Positions 50,035 to 58,818 of a stretch of DNA of 64,000 bases are shown here, one piece after another. The stretch's first letter is position 1. Each line of letters opens with the position of its first letter. The stretch covers positions 7,976,001-8,040,000 of the forward strand of contig NZ_CP022685.1 in the NCBI RefSeq assembly GCF_002556545.1. Reading direction: 5' to 3'. Position numbers and translations under genes: made by a program. Source of the DNA: Streptomyces formicae. GTDB lineage: Bacteria; Actinomycetota; Actinomycetes; Streptomycetales; Streptomycetaceae. The notes under the pieces are model-generated. The model saw only the letters and a list, made by a program, of their open reading frames with translations, was not told the origin of the DNA and made no database searches.

Positions 50035-51147
50035 ATGGAACTCGGCAAGCAGCGAGCCGTTCTGCTGGCGACCGCCGTCGTGCTGGTGGCCGGTGCGGTG
50101 ACCACGGCGACGGCGGGTGCGTCCACCACCGCGACGGCGGGTGCCTCCACCACCGCCGCGGCCGGTGAGCCCGGCACGCCCGTCACCCTCTCCACCGGTT
50201 GGACCATCCCCTGGGGGACTTCCTGGCTCCCCGACGGATCCGGCGCCCTGGTCACCGAGCGCGACGACTTCGGGGTCTGGCGGATATCCAAGGACGGCAA
50301 GGAGCGCAAGCGGGTCGGCACCGTCCCCGAGTCGCAGACCACCGGCGGCGAGGGCGGGCTGATGGGCCTCGCCGTCGACCCCGACTGGGCGACGAACCAC
50401 TACGTGTACGTCATGCACACCTCGTCCGAGGGCAACCGCATCGCCCGCATGACGTACGACGGGACGACCGTCAGCGGCTACAAGGTGCTGCTCAAGGGCA
50501 TCAAGAAGAACAAGTACCACAACGGCGGACGCCTCGCCTTCGGCCCCGACGGCTATCTGTACGCCACCACGGGCGACGCCCAGGACAAGCCGCTCGCCCA
50601 GGACAAGAACTCCCTCAACGGCAAGATCCTGCGCCTGACCACGGACGGGAAGCCCGCGCCCGGCAACCCCTTCGGCAACTACGCGTACAGCCTCGGCCAC
50701 CGCAACCCCCAAGGTATCGCCTTCGACGCGCAAGGGCGCCTGTGGGAGGCGGAGTTGGGCGACTCCAAGAAGGACGAGCTCAACCTCATCAAGGCCGGGA
50801 AGAACTACGGCTGGCCCACCTGTGAGGGCACCTGCGACGTCGCGGGCATGACCAACCCCAAGCGGACCTGGGGCGTCGCGGAGGCGTCGCCGAGCGGTGT
50901 CGCGGTCGTCGACGGGGCGGTCTACATGGCGGCGCTCAAGGGCAAGCGCCTGTGGCGCATCCCGACCAACGCCGACAACGAGAACGTCGGCACCCCGAAG
51001 GCGTACTACATCGGCGAGTACGGGCGCCTGCGTTCGGTCACCGCCGTGCCGGGCGCCAAGGAGCTGTGGCTGTCCACCACCAACGCCGACAACAACGGCG
51101 GACAGCCCGAAGGGTCGGACACGATCTTCCGCGTGCCGATCGGCTAG
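50035..51147 (+). CDS. PQQ-dependent sugar dehydrogenase (soluble GDH-like)
   Basis: A 370-residue secreted six-bladed propeller enzyme that oxidises sugars with PQQ. The signal peptide (RAVLLATAVVLVAGAVTTAT) is followed by a short threefold TTATAGAS-type repeat. Marks of the family: LMGLAVDPDWATNHYVYVMH, KNKYHNGGRLAFGPDGYLYA with the catalytic-type His, SLGHRNPQGIAFDAQGRLWE, and GKNYGWPTCEG. ATG 50035 starts one nucleotide after the chitinase stop, with GGAGGT inside the chitinase end, so the two are coupled. Substrate is unknown; an aminosugar would fit the context (inference). Confidence 0.9.
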   Translation: MELGKQRAVLLATAVVLVAGAVTTATAGASTTATAGASTTAAAGEPGTPVTLSTGWTIPWGTSWLPDGSGALVTERDDFGVWRISKDGKERKRVGTVPESQTTGGEGGLMGLAVDPDWATNHYVYVMHTSSEGNRIARMTYDGTTVSGYKVLLKGIKKNKYHNGGRLAFGPDGYLYATTGDAQDKPLAQDKNSLNGKILRLTTDGKPAPGNPFGNYAYSLGHRNPQGIAFDAQGRLWEAELGDSKKDELNLIKAGKNYGWPTCEGTCDVAGMTNPKRTWGVAEASPSGVAVVDGAVYMAALKGKRLWRIPTNADNENVGTPKAYYIGEYGRLRSVTAVPGAKELWLSTTNADNNGGQPEGSDTIFRVPIG

Positions 51148-51160
51148 GCCCCCGGGCCCG

Positions 51161-51952
51161 TCACGGGGCGGCGGCCCCGAGGTAGGCGTCGCGCACCTCC
51201 GGGTCCGCGCGCACCTCGGCCGCCGTGCCGTGCGCGAGGACCCGGCCCAGGTCGAGCACGACGACCCGGGCGCACAGCTCCATCACGAAGGCCACGTTGT
51301 GCTCGACGAGCAGCACCGCGCAGCCCTCCTCGTCGGCGAGATGCCGTACGACGGCCGCCAGTTGGCCCCGCTCGTCGCCCGTCATACCGGACGCGGGCTC
51401 GTCCAGGAGCAGCACCCTGGGCGGGTCCGCGACCGCGCGGGCCAGCTCCACCATGCGGGCCTGCCCGACCGGCAGGGCGCCCGCGTACTCCCCGGCGAGC
51501 GCGTCGAGCCCGCACTCGCGCAGCACCGCGTCGGCCCGCTCGCGCCGCGTCCTCTCGTACGTACGACGGGTGGGCGCGGCCACCAGGTCGGCGGCGAACC
51601 CGCCACCCCCGCCCCGCCACTCCTGTGCCACGACGAGATTGTCGGCGACGGTGAGCTGTCCGAAGAGCTGCTGCCGCTGGAAGGTGCGGCGCATCCCGTG
51701 CCGGGCGCGCCACACGGGGGAGCGGCGGGTCACATCGGCTCCGTCGAGCAGGACGCTCCCGTCGTCCGGGCGGCGGATGCCGGAGAGGACGTCGAACAAG
51801 GTGGTCTTTCCTGCCCCGTTGGGCCCGATGAGCCCGCACACCTCGCCGGGGCGCACGGCGAGGTCGACGCCCCGGAGGGCGTGGATCCCGCCGAACCGGA
51901 CGCCGACGCCCGAGGCTTCGAGGACGTACTGCCGCTTCTCCCGCTCCCTCAT
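51161..51952 (-). CDS. livG: Branched-chain-type ABC transporter ATP-binding protein LivG
   Basis: A 263-residue ATPase, one of two in the importer. Walker A is LIGPNGAGKTTLFDVLSG, the signature is a weak PVGQARMVELARA, and Walker B ends RVLLLDEPASGM. The LivG-specific C-terminal piece HGTAAEVRADPEVRDAYLG is present. ATG 51952 overlaps the fused permease gene by 4 bp. The second ATPase (LivF) is part of that fusion. It is convergent with the PQQ dehydrogenase, 13 bp away. Confidence 0.92.
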   Translation of the reverse strand: MREREKRQYVLEASGVGVRFGGIHALRGVDLAVRPGEVCGLIGPNGAGKTTLFDVLSGIRRPDDGSVLLDGADVTRRSPVWRARHGMRRTFQRQQLFGQLTVADNLVVAQEWRGGGGGFAADLVAAPTRRTYERTRRERADAVLRECGLDALAGEYAGALPVGQARMVELARAVADPPRVLLLDEPASGMTGDERGQLAAVVRHLADEEGCAVLLVEHNVAFVMELCARVVVLDLGRVLAHGTAAEVRADPEVRDAYLGAAAP

Positions 51953-54660
51953 GACCGCGCCACGCCCTTCGTCGTCCGCTGACCCTCGCCCGCCGCCATG
52001 CCGAGATATGCCTCGGTGAGCCGGTCCGCCCGCACCTCGGAGCGCGGTCCGCACCAGGAGACGCGGCCCTGCGCCAGATAGGCCACGGTGTCCGCGACGC
52101 CGAGGATCTCGGCCGCCTTCTCCTCCACCAACAGCAACGCCGTTCCCTGGTCGCGGAGTTCGACCAGCAGTCGGAAGACCTCCTCGACCACGCGTGGCGC
52201 GAGGCCGAGCGAGGGCTCGTCGGCGACGAGGACCGTCGGCGGGTGCTGGAGCAGCGGCGCGAGCGCGAGCATCTGCTGCTCGCCGCCGGACAGGGAGCCC
52301 GCGACGACCTTGCGCCGCGCGGCGAGCCCCGCGAACCGCTCGTACACGGCGTCGCGTTCGTCCTTGTCCTTCAGGTGGAGGGCGAGGTTCTCCTCGATGG
52401 TGAGGGAGGGGAAGATCCCCCGGCCCTCGGGGGCGAGGAGGACACCGGCCCGCGACCGCAGCACGGCCCCCTCCCGGGTGACATCGCGCCCCGCGACGTA
52501 CACGTGTCCCTCGACGGGCCTGATGAGCCCGGCCGCGACGCGACAAGTGGTGGATTTTCCCGCCCCGTTGGGGCCGAGAAGGGCGACGATCTCGCCGGGG
52601 CGGACGGTGAGGTCCACTCCGTGGAGGACGGGGGCGCCGTCGTACCCGGCGTGGATTCCGTGGAGCGCGAGGGCATGATTCAGCCCCTCCGGCGTTTGAG
52701 GAGCGGGGTCTGGGGCGGAGCCCCAGGTGCGACGCCCGCCCCCGGGGGCTCTCTGCACCCGACGACGATGCATCCGCACCGAGACCGCCGCACAGTACCC
52801 GTCCGGATCATTCGCCAGCGCCAGCCCCGCAAGCCCGAAGAGCACCACCGGCACGTGCACGGACTCCGTCACGTAGTCGGAGACCAGGTGCGGCACGATC
52901 GCGAAGACCAGCCCCGCCACCACCGCGAACTGCGCCCTCCGCACCCCCGCCGCGACCGCCACCGCCAGCCAGATGAGACCCGTCATCGCCGTGAAGTCCG
53001 TAGCGGTGATGCGGGTGTTGAAGGACGCGTACATCACGCCCCCGAACCCCGCGAGCCCCGCCGACAGCGTGAACAGGAGCAGCTTCGTCCGTACGACGGA
53101 GACGCCCGACGCCATCGCCGCCGCCGGCGCCGACCGCACCGCCAGCATGGTCCGCCCCGACGGCGAGTTCCGCAGCGCGGCGAGCGCGGCGACCGCGACC
53201 GTGACGAGGACGACCATCGCCACGCCCATCGCGCGGTCGTCCGAGAGGTCGACGGGCCCGACGGCGGGCCGGGGGATCTCCCAGCCCGTGTCGCCGTTCC
53301 TCAACCAGCCCAGCTGGAAGAGGACTTGGTCGGCGAGGAAGGCGAGCGCCAGGGTGGCGAGCGCGAGGGAGCGCCCGCCCAGCCGCAGCGCGGGCAGTGC
53401 CACGAGCGCGCCGAGCAGCGCCGCCGCGCACGTGCCGACGAGGGCCGCGCCCGCGAACGGCCACCCGTGGCTCATCAGGAGCCCGGCCACCAGCGCCGCA
53501 CCCGTCACGAACGTGGCCTGCGCGAGCGAGACCATCGCGCCGAGACCGGTCACCACGGTGAAGGAGACGAAGACGAGCGAGATCGCGAGCCCCTGCGCGA
53601 GGACGCCGCTCCAGAAGGGCGTCGTGACCGTGTAGAAGGAGAGCGCGAGCAGCGCGGCCGCCACCGCCCACGGTCCCCATCTGCGGGTCCACGAGCGCCC
53701 GGCGAGATAGTCGATCGGCGGCGCGTCCACCGCCGCCGTGCCCGCCGTGCGGCTGCGCCGCGTCATGACCAGCAGTCCGGCGAACAGGATCAGGAAGGGG
53801 ACGGCCGTACGGAACCCGGTGATCCGCTCCGCGAAGTCGGCGTAGCCCGCGACCAGGTTCTGCAGCACGCCGAGCCCGAGCCCACCGGCGAAGGCCAGCG
53901 GGACCGACAGGAAGCGGCCGAGGACGGCGGCGGTCGCCGAGACGAAGAGGAACAGCGTGAAGTCGTGCGAGGAGAGCCCGAGCAGGGGCGTCGCGAGCAC
54001 GCCCGCGAGACCGGCGAGCCCCGACGACAGCATCCACGCCACCGAGGAGAGCCGGTCCGCGCTCATCCCGCGCAGCTCCACCAGGGAGCGGTTGTCGACG
54101 GCGGCCCGCAGTCGGAGGCCGAGCGGGGTGTGCCGCATGAGCACCCACAGGGCGACGGCGACCAGCGCCGTGGCCACCCAGGTGATCAGCTGGTCGGAGT
54201 CGATGCCGACGCCGTCCGTCAGCTGCCAGCTCTTCGCGGGGCTCGGGCCGACGCCCGGCAGGCCGAACTGGTTCTCGGCCGGTTTGACGGGGGCACCCGC
54301 GCCCTCCAGGAGCTCCACCACCCACAGGCCGAGCGCGGGCAGCGCGACGAGCAGCCCGATCGTCGCCACGATCTGCGCGGTCTCGCCGACCCGCGCCAGC
54401 TTGCGGAACATCAGCCGGTCCAGGCCCCAGCCGAGCCCGGGGGCCACCACGAGGACGAGCAGCAGCGCGGTGGGCACGGCGGGCCAGCCGAAGCCGGAGC
54501 GCAGTTCGTAGAAGGCGAGCGCGCAGAGGTAGGCGGTGGCGCCGTGCGCGAAGTTGAAGAGCCCGGACGCGGAGTAGGACAGGACGAGTCCCGTCGCGAG
54601 CAGGGCGTACAGGGCGCCGGACACGAGGCCGCTCAGGACGAACCCCAGCAGGTCGGACAT
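51949..54660 (-). CDS. Fused LivH-LivM-LivF ABC transporter protein
   Basis: A 903-residue protein joining three normally separate subunits. Residues 1 to about 295 are LivH permease (GLVLSYSASGLFNFAHGATA, LRGMSADRLSSVAWMLSSG). About 330-633 is LivM permease (VVTGLGAMVSLAQATFVTGA, TKLLLFTLSAGLAGFGGVMY). About 661-903 is LivF ATPase (ALLGPNGAGKSTTCRVAAG, SLSGGEQQMLALAPLL, VLVADEPSLGLAPRVVEEVF). The linker (about 635-660) is Arg/Pro/Gly-rich and is encoded by a dispersed intergenic repeat. So LivM probably lost its stop and read through the repeat into LivF. ATG 54660 starts right before the substrate-binding gene's downstream end. Confidence 0.9.
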   Translation of the reverse strand: MSDLLGFVLSGLVSGALYALLATGLVLSYSASGLFNFAHGATAYLCALAFYELRSGFGWPAVPTALLLVLVVAPGLGWGLDRLMFRKLARVGETAQIVATIGLLVALPALGLWVVELLEGAGAPVKPAENQFGLPGVGPSPAKSWQLTDGVGIDSDQLITWVATALVAVALWVLMRHTPLGLRLRAAVDNRSLVELRGMSADRLSSVAWMLSSGLAGLAGVLATPLLGLSSHDFTLFLFVSATAAVLGRFLSVPLAFAGGLGLGVLQNLVAGYADFAERITGFRTAVPFLILFAGLLVMTRRSRTAGTAAVDAPPIDYLAGRSWTRRWGPWAVAAALLALSFYTVTTPFWSGVLAQGLAISLVFVSFTVVTGLGAMVSLAQATFVTGAALVAGLLMSHGWPFAGAALVGTCAAALLGALVALPALRLGGRSLALATLALAFLADQVLFQLGWLRNGDTGWEIPRPAVGPVDLSDDRAMGVAMVVLVTVAVAALAALRNSPSGRTMLAVRSAPAAAMASGVSVVRTKLLLFTLSAGLAGFGGVMYASFNTRITATDFTAMTGLIWLAVAVAAGVRRAQFAVVAGLVFAIVPHLVSDYVTESVHVPVVLFGLAGLALANDPDGYCAAVSVRMHRRRVQRAPGGGRRTWGSAPDPAPQTPEGLNHALALHGIHAGYDGAPVLHGVDLTVRPGEIVALLGPNGAGKSTTCRVAAGLIRPVEGHVYVAGRDVTREGAVLRSRAGVLLAPEGRGIFPSLTIEENLALHLKDKDERDAVYERFAGLAARRKVVAGSLSGGEQQMLALAPLLQHPPTVLVADEPSLGLAPRVVEEVFRLLVELRDQGTALLLVEEKAAEILGVADTVAYLAQGRVSWCGPRSEVRADRLTEAYLGMAAGEGQRTTKGVARS
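52681..52755 (-). repeat. Dispersed intergenic-type repeat inside the fused gene
   Basis: Read on the minus strand it holds CTGGGGCTCCGCCCCAGACC, then CCGCTCCTCAAACGCCGG and AGGGGCTGAA, a sequence I know as a widespread Streptomyces intergenic element. It contains the hairpin TGGGGC-GGA-GCCCCA (52711-52725) and a CCCCCGGGGG run near 52740. It normally lies between genes; here it is translated as the LivM-LivF linker. Confidence 0.7.
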
Positions 54661-54715
54661 GGGTGACGCACCCCCTTGTGTGCAGAGCCGGATGTGCGGT
54701 GCCGGAAGGGGAGGG

Positions 54716-55984
54716 TCACGTGAAGGGGATGGGCTCGTAGCACGTGAACGGCGAGGAGACCGTGTAGGCGCTGCCCTTGAGCTGGACGAGCGCGCCGCAC
54801 CCGAACGACTCCTTGTGCCCCTTGGGCAGTCGGCGGTCGCCCACCATGGTGTCGGTGTCGGAGAAGCCGTCGGCCGCCCGCTGGAAGGACTCGACGTCGA
54901 GGTCCTTGCCCGCCTTCTCGGCGATGGCCAGGAAGAGGTCGGCGGACATGTAGCCGGTCATCATGTGCATGTTGAGCGGCACCTTCTTGCCCGCGGCCTT
55001 CGCGATGTCCTTCTTGAACCGCCGCATGTCCGCGCTGTCCTGCTCGAAGGGCTGGAAGGTGAGGAGCACGTGCACCCCGTCCAGGGCCTTCTTCGTCGCG
55101 CTCTTGGCGAGCAGGCCGGGGTCGTAGTCGGTGGGGTCGGTGAGGACGCCCTTGAAGCCGGTGCGCTTGACGGCGGTGAACAGGCCGATGTTGTACGGGG
55201 TCTGCATGACGGAGACGACCGCGTCGGGTGCCTTCCCGCCGTTCGAGCGCAGGATCTCCTTGGTGTACGCCGACCAGTCGCTGGGCACCGACGTCGCGGG
55301 CACCGTCGACTTGGCGTACGTCACCTCGTACCCGGCGGCCGCGAAGCTCTGTTGGTAGGTGCGGATGGCGAACGTGCCCGCGTCGTTGTCGTTGGCGAGG
55401 ATCGCCACGGTCTTCCCCTCGGCGCCGCCCATGACCTTCTTCAGGCCCTCGGGCCAGCTCTGGGTGATCGTGCCGCCGGGCATCGGCACCATGCAGCCGC
55501 CGAATCCGTACAGGTAACTCGGGCCGCAGAACGGCGGGATGGTGCCCCAGCCGAAGGTGGGCACCCGCTGCTTCTGGAGGAAGTCCGCGCCGGAGAAGGT
55601 CACCGAGCTCATCGGGGATATCGCGAACACCTTGTCGCGCTGGACGAGTTTGCGGGCGGCGGCGAGGTTCTTCCCGGGATCCTGGCCGTCGTCCTCCGCG
55701 CCCAGGTAGTCGATCTTCCGCCCGTGCACGCCGCCCTCCGCGTTGGCGCGGTCGAAGCGGGCCTTCGCGCCGAGGTCGGTGTCCTTCTTGCTGTAGCCGC
55801 TGGCGGTCGTCATGGAGACGATGCCGCCCACCTTGATGGAGTCGTCGGTCACCCCGCGTACGGAGCCGCCGCCCTTGCCGCCGCCCGCACCCTCGGAACC
55901 GCCGCTGTTGGAGGCGGAGTTGCAGGCGGTGGCGAGCAGCAGGGCCGCCACGGTGGCGGTGATGGCGCTGATCGATCGCGACAC
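54716..55984 (-). CDS. livK: ABC transporter substrate-binding lipoprotein (LivK-like)
   Basis: A 422-residue extracytoplasmic binding protein for the Liv importer. The lipobox is LLLATAC with the lipid Cys at 21, followed by an Asn/Ser/Gly-rich tether. The Peripla_BP_6 fold is clear: SIKVGGIVSMTTASGYSKKD at the start, FAISPMSSVTFSGADFLQ, TVAILANDNDAGTFAIRTYQ and TGFKGVLTDPTDYDPGLLAK. Ligands of such proteins include branched amino acids, short fatty acids and aromatic acids; the neighbouring acyl-CoA ligase favours an organic acid (inference). GTG 55984 has GGAGGGGG upstream, 55 bp before the fused permease start. Confidence 0.9.
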   Translation of the reverse strand: MSRSISAITATVAALLLATACNSASNSGGSEGAGGGKGGGSVRGVTDDSIKVGGIVSMTTASGYSKKDTDLGAKARFDRANAEGGVHGRKIDYLGAEDDGQDPGKNLAAARKLVQRDKVFAISPMSSVTFSGADFLQKQRVPTFGWGTIPPFCGPSYLYGFGGCMVPMPGGTITQSWPEGLKKVMGGAEGKTVAILANDNDAGTFAIRTYQQSFAAAGYEVTYAKSTVPATSVPSDWSAYTKEILRSNGGKAPDAVVSVMQTPYNIGLFTAVKRTGFKGVLTDPTDYDPGLLAKSATKKALDGVHVLLTFQPFEQDSADMRRFKKDIAKAAGKKVPLNMHMMTGYMSADLFLAIAEKAGKDLDVESFQRAADGFSDTDTMVGDRRLPKGHKESFGCGALVQLKGSAYTVSSPFTCYEPIPFT

Positions 55985-56032
55985 GGTCGAGCCCCCTCCG
56001 TCGTCGAAGTGAGGGTGATTCTGTGTGCGACC

Positions 56033-56078
56033 TGATGAACCGTCAATAACTGGCGCGTCGGTAATTGATGAACCGTCA
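56033..56078 (-). promoter_or_regulatory. Two 13-bp direct repeats upstream of livK
   Basis: TGATGAACCGTCA occurs at 56033-56045 and 56066-56078, 33 bp apart (about three helical turns), in the 116-bp gap before the livK start. This spacing suits cooperative binding of a regulator on one face of the DNA. Confidence 0.5.
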
Positions 56079-56100
56079 GAAACCGGGGCCGGTGGAGCGC

Positions 56101-57924
56101 CTAGGTCTTGTACAGCGCCTCGACCTCGGTGAGGTACGCCTGCTCGATCGCCTTCCGCTTCAGCTTCAGGGACGGGGTGAGCAGCCCGTGCTCCTCGGAG
56201 AACTGGTGCGCCAGTATCCGGAACGTACGGATCGACTCGGCTTGTGAGACCAGGGTGTTGGCGGCCACCACGGCCCGTCGCACCTCGGTCTCCAGATCCG
56301 GGTCGCGCACCAGCTCGCCGGGGGAGAGCAGCGGCTTGCGGCGCATGGTGAGCCAGTGCTCGACGGCCTCCGCGTCCAGCGTGACGAGCGCCGCGATGTA
56401 GGGGCGGTCGTTGCCGACGACGATGCACTGCGCGACCAGCGGGTGATCGCGCACCCGCTCCTCCAGCTGGGCCGGTGACACGCTCTTGCCGCCTGAGGTC
56501 ACCAGGATCTCCTTCTTGCGCCCGGTGATCGTCAGATAGCCGTCCTCGTCGAGGGAGCCGAGGTCACCGGTGGCGAGCCAGCCGTCGTGCAGGCTCGCCG
56601 CGGTGGCCTTGTGATCGCCCAGGTAGCCCTGGAAGACGTTGCCGCCGTGCAGCCACACCTCGCCGTCGTCGGCGATGTGCACGGTGGTGCCGGGGATGGC
56701 GAGGCCGACCGTGCCGTAGCGGGTGCGCTCGGGCGGGTTGGCGGTCGCGGCGGCCGTCGACTCGGTCAGGCCGTACCCCTCGTAGATCGTCACGCCCGCG
56801 CCCGCGAAGAACAGCCCGAGCCTGCGGTCCATGCCGGAGCCGCCCGACATCGCGTGCCGCACCCGGCCGCCCATCGCCTCGCGCACCTTGGAGTAGACGA
56901 GCTTGTCGAAGACCTGGTGCTGCATGCGAAGCGACGCCGAGGGTCCCGAGCCCGTGCCGAACGCCCTGGCCTCCATGGCCTCGGCGTAGCGCACCGCGCA
57001 CTCCACGGCCTTGTCGAACGCGCCCGCCTTGCCCGCCGCCTCCGCCTTGCGCCGCGCCGCGTTGAAGACCTTCTCGAAGATGTACGGCACGGCCAGGATG
57101 AACGAGGGCCGGAACGCGGCCAGATCGGGCAGCAGCGCCGCCGCGTTCAGGTTCGGCTGGTGCCCCATCTTGACCCGGCCGCGCACCGCCGCGATCTGCA
57201 CCATGCGCCCGAAGACGTGCGCGAGCGGCAGGAAGAGCAGGGTCGTGGCCTCGTCGCCGCGCTTGGAGTGGAAGACCGGCTCCCAGCGCGCCACCATCAC
57301 ATCGGCCTCGAACATGAAGTTTGCGTGCGAGATCAGACAGCCCTTGGGGCGGCCCGTGGTGCCCGAGGTGTAGATGATCGTCGCGATCGAGTCGGGCGTG
57401 ACCGCGCGCCGGTGGCGGTGGACCACGTCGTCGTCGATGTCCCGGCCCGCGCCGTTCAGTTCACCGACGGCGTCCGCGTCCAGCTGCCAGAGCCTGCGCA
57501 GCTGCGGAAGCCGGTCGATCACCGAGCCGATCGTCATCGCGTGGTCCTCGTGCTCGACCATCGCGGCGGACACCTGCGCGTCGTGCAGCATCCAGAAGAC
57601 CTGCTCGGCCGACGACGTCGGATAGATCGGCACGACCTGGGCGCCGATGGCCCACAGCGCGAAGTCGAAGAGCGTCCACTCGTAGCGGGTGCGGGACATG
57701 ATGGCGACGCGGTCCCCGAACCTGACGCCCTGCGCGATGAGTCCCTTGGCCAGCGCGAGCACCTCGTCGCGGAATTCGCCGGAGGTGACGTCGTGCCACT
57801 GCCCGTCCGTCTTGCGGCCGAGGGCGATGCGCAGCGGGTCCTCGGCGGCATGGTCGAACACGGCGTCGGCAAGGCCGCCCACCAGCGGCGCCGACGCCAT
57901 CGGAGGGTTCGTGAACTCGCGCAA
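56101..57924 (-). CDS. Long-chain acyl-CoA ligase (AMP-binding)
   Basis: A 607-residue enzyme that activates carboxylic acids to acyl-CoA through an acyl-AMP. The AMP motif is IIYTSGTTGRPKGCLISHAN, then YEGYGLTESTAAATANPP, the ATP-binding TGDLGSLDEDGYLTITGRKK and the C-terminal KLKRKAIEQAYLTEVEALYK. The length and the FadD15-like REFTNPP start fit long-chain ligases. TTG 57924 is the likely start: AAGGAG lies 6 nt upstream, and conservation begins there; frames upstream of it are not conserved. It lies 116 bp before livK on the same strand. Confidence 0.92.
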   Translation of the reverse strand: MREFTNPPMASAPLVGGLADAVFDHAAEDPLRIALGRKTDGQWHDVTSGEFRDEVLALAKGLIAQGVRFGDRVAIMSRTRYEWTLFDFALWAIGAQVVPIYPTSSAEQVFWMLHDAQVSAAMVEHEDHAMTIGSVIDRLPQLRRLWQLDADAVGELNGAGRDIDDDVVHRHRRAVTPDSIATIIYTSGTTGRPKGCLISHANFMFEADVMVARWEPVFHSKRGDEATTLLFLPLAHVFGRMVQIAAVRGRVKMGHQPNLNAAALLPDLAAFRPSFILAVPYIFEKVFNAARRKAEAAGKAGAFDKAVECAVRYAEAMEARAFGTGSGPSASLRMQHQVFDKLVYSKVREAMGGRVRHAMSGGSGMDRRLGLFFAGAGVTIYEGYGLTESTAAATANPPERTRYGTVGLAIPGTTVHIADDGEVWLHGGNVFQGYLGDHKATAASLHDGWLATGDLGSLDEDGYLTITGRKKEILVTSGGKSVSPAQLEERVRDHPLVAQCIVVGNDRPYIAALVTLDAEAVEHWLTMRRKPLLSPGELVRDPDLETEVRRAVVAANTLVSQAESIRTFRILAHQFSEEHGLLTPSLKLKRKAIEQAYLTEVEALYKT

Positions 57925-58049
57925 TGATGCTCCTTGTGGCGCTCCGCACAGCGCCGTGACGGTACCCCACCCCGCCTGCCTTCGGGAGGGGGTCGAAACG
58001 GCGTCGGTACGGACCATCAGCACAGGTCAGCCGGTGAAATACGGCCACA

Positions 58050-58087
58050 AGGGTAAGGGTCGGACAGAATGCTTACCCTGGAGTAAG
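58050..58087 (+). promoter_or_regulatory. Inverted GTAAG repeats in the acyl-CoA ligase / secreted protein gap
   Basis: AGGGTAAG (58050-58057) pairs with CTTACCCT (58072-58079) across 14 nt, and a further GTAAG follows at 58083-58087, so CTTAC-N6-GTAAG is also possible. The 278-bp gap serves two divergent genes; this is a candidate operator for either. Confidence 0.4.
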
Positions 58088-58202
58088 TTTCGGTTCCGTA
58101 ATCTCCACCGAATCTGTACGCAGCGTGCAGACGTACGCGCCCCTCTCGACCCGATCATCGCACCCCGACCGTCCCGACCCGGTTACTTGTTCAGGAGAAC
58201 CC

Positions 58203-58814
58203 ATGCCAGCGCACCACCCGCCCCGCCCCGCGCGCCGAGCCGCCGCGACGAGAGGACGGAGGATCACCGGCGTGTGCGCCGTGGCCCTGCCGACGGCGCT
58301 GCTGGCGCTGCAACTCGGGCTCGGCCCCGCGGCCCAGGCCCACGAGGGCGTCGGCGCGGGGCCGCGTGCGGCGAGCAGCGTGGCGGCCCCCGACAAGGCG
58401 ACGATCTCGGAAGGCCAGGTCGAGGAGGTCGCGCCCGGGGGCGTCATCACCTATCCGAGCGTCACCAGTTGCCTCACGGTGACCGTGCGGCTGCGGGAGG
58501 GCGGCCTCGTCGGCGCGCACGCCAGCCTGTTCCAGGTGCCGGGCGAGCTGCGCTCCGATCAGATCCTGGCCGCGCTCAAGGGGCGTGTCGGTGACCGCGC
58601 CGTGGCCTCGGTCGAGGTCAGGGGAGCCGTCGGCGCCTGGCATCCGAGCTACTTCGCGAAGGCGATCGAGAGCTACGGCGAGGGGGAGCAGGTTCCGGTC
58701 CCGACCGTCCCCGACCCGGACGGGATCGCCCGCGCGGTGTCGGAGGGGCTCGGTACGGCACCCGGTCTCGTCTCGGTCGAGGACGTGCCCGACGGGGACC
58801 AGGTCGTCAGCTGA
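58203..58814 (+). CDS. Secreted hypothetical protein
   Basis: A 203-residue protein I do not recognise. An Arg-rich start and hydrophobic stretch (ITGVCAVALPTALLALQLGL) end near AQA-HEG (about residue 46), a clear signal peptide. The mature part has CLTVTVRLREGGLVGAHASL and QILAALKGRVGDRAVASVEV, an alpha/beta pattern resembling a small CheD/GlnE-like fold at best; no motif stands out. ATG 58203 follows CAGGAG by 6 nt. It nearly abuts the convergent membrane protein gene. Confidence 0.65.
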   Translation: MPAHHPPRPARRAAATRGRRITGVCAVALPTALLALQLGLGPAAQAHEGVGAGPRAASSVAAPDKATISEGQVEEVAPGGVITYPSVTSCLTVTVRLREGGLVGAHASLFQVPGELRSDQILAALKGRVGDRAVASVEVRGAVGAWHPSYFAKAIESYGEGEQVPVPTVPDPDGIARAVSEGLGTAPGLVSVEDVPDGDQVVS

Positions 58815-58818
58815 CGGC

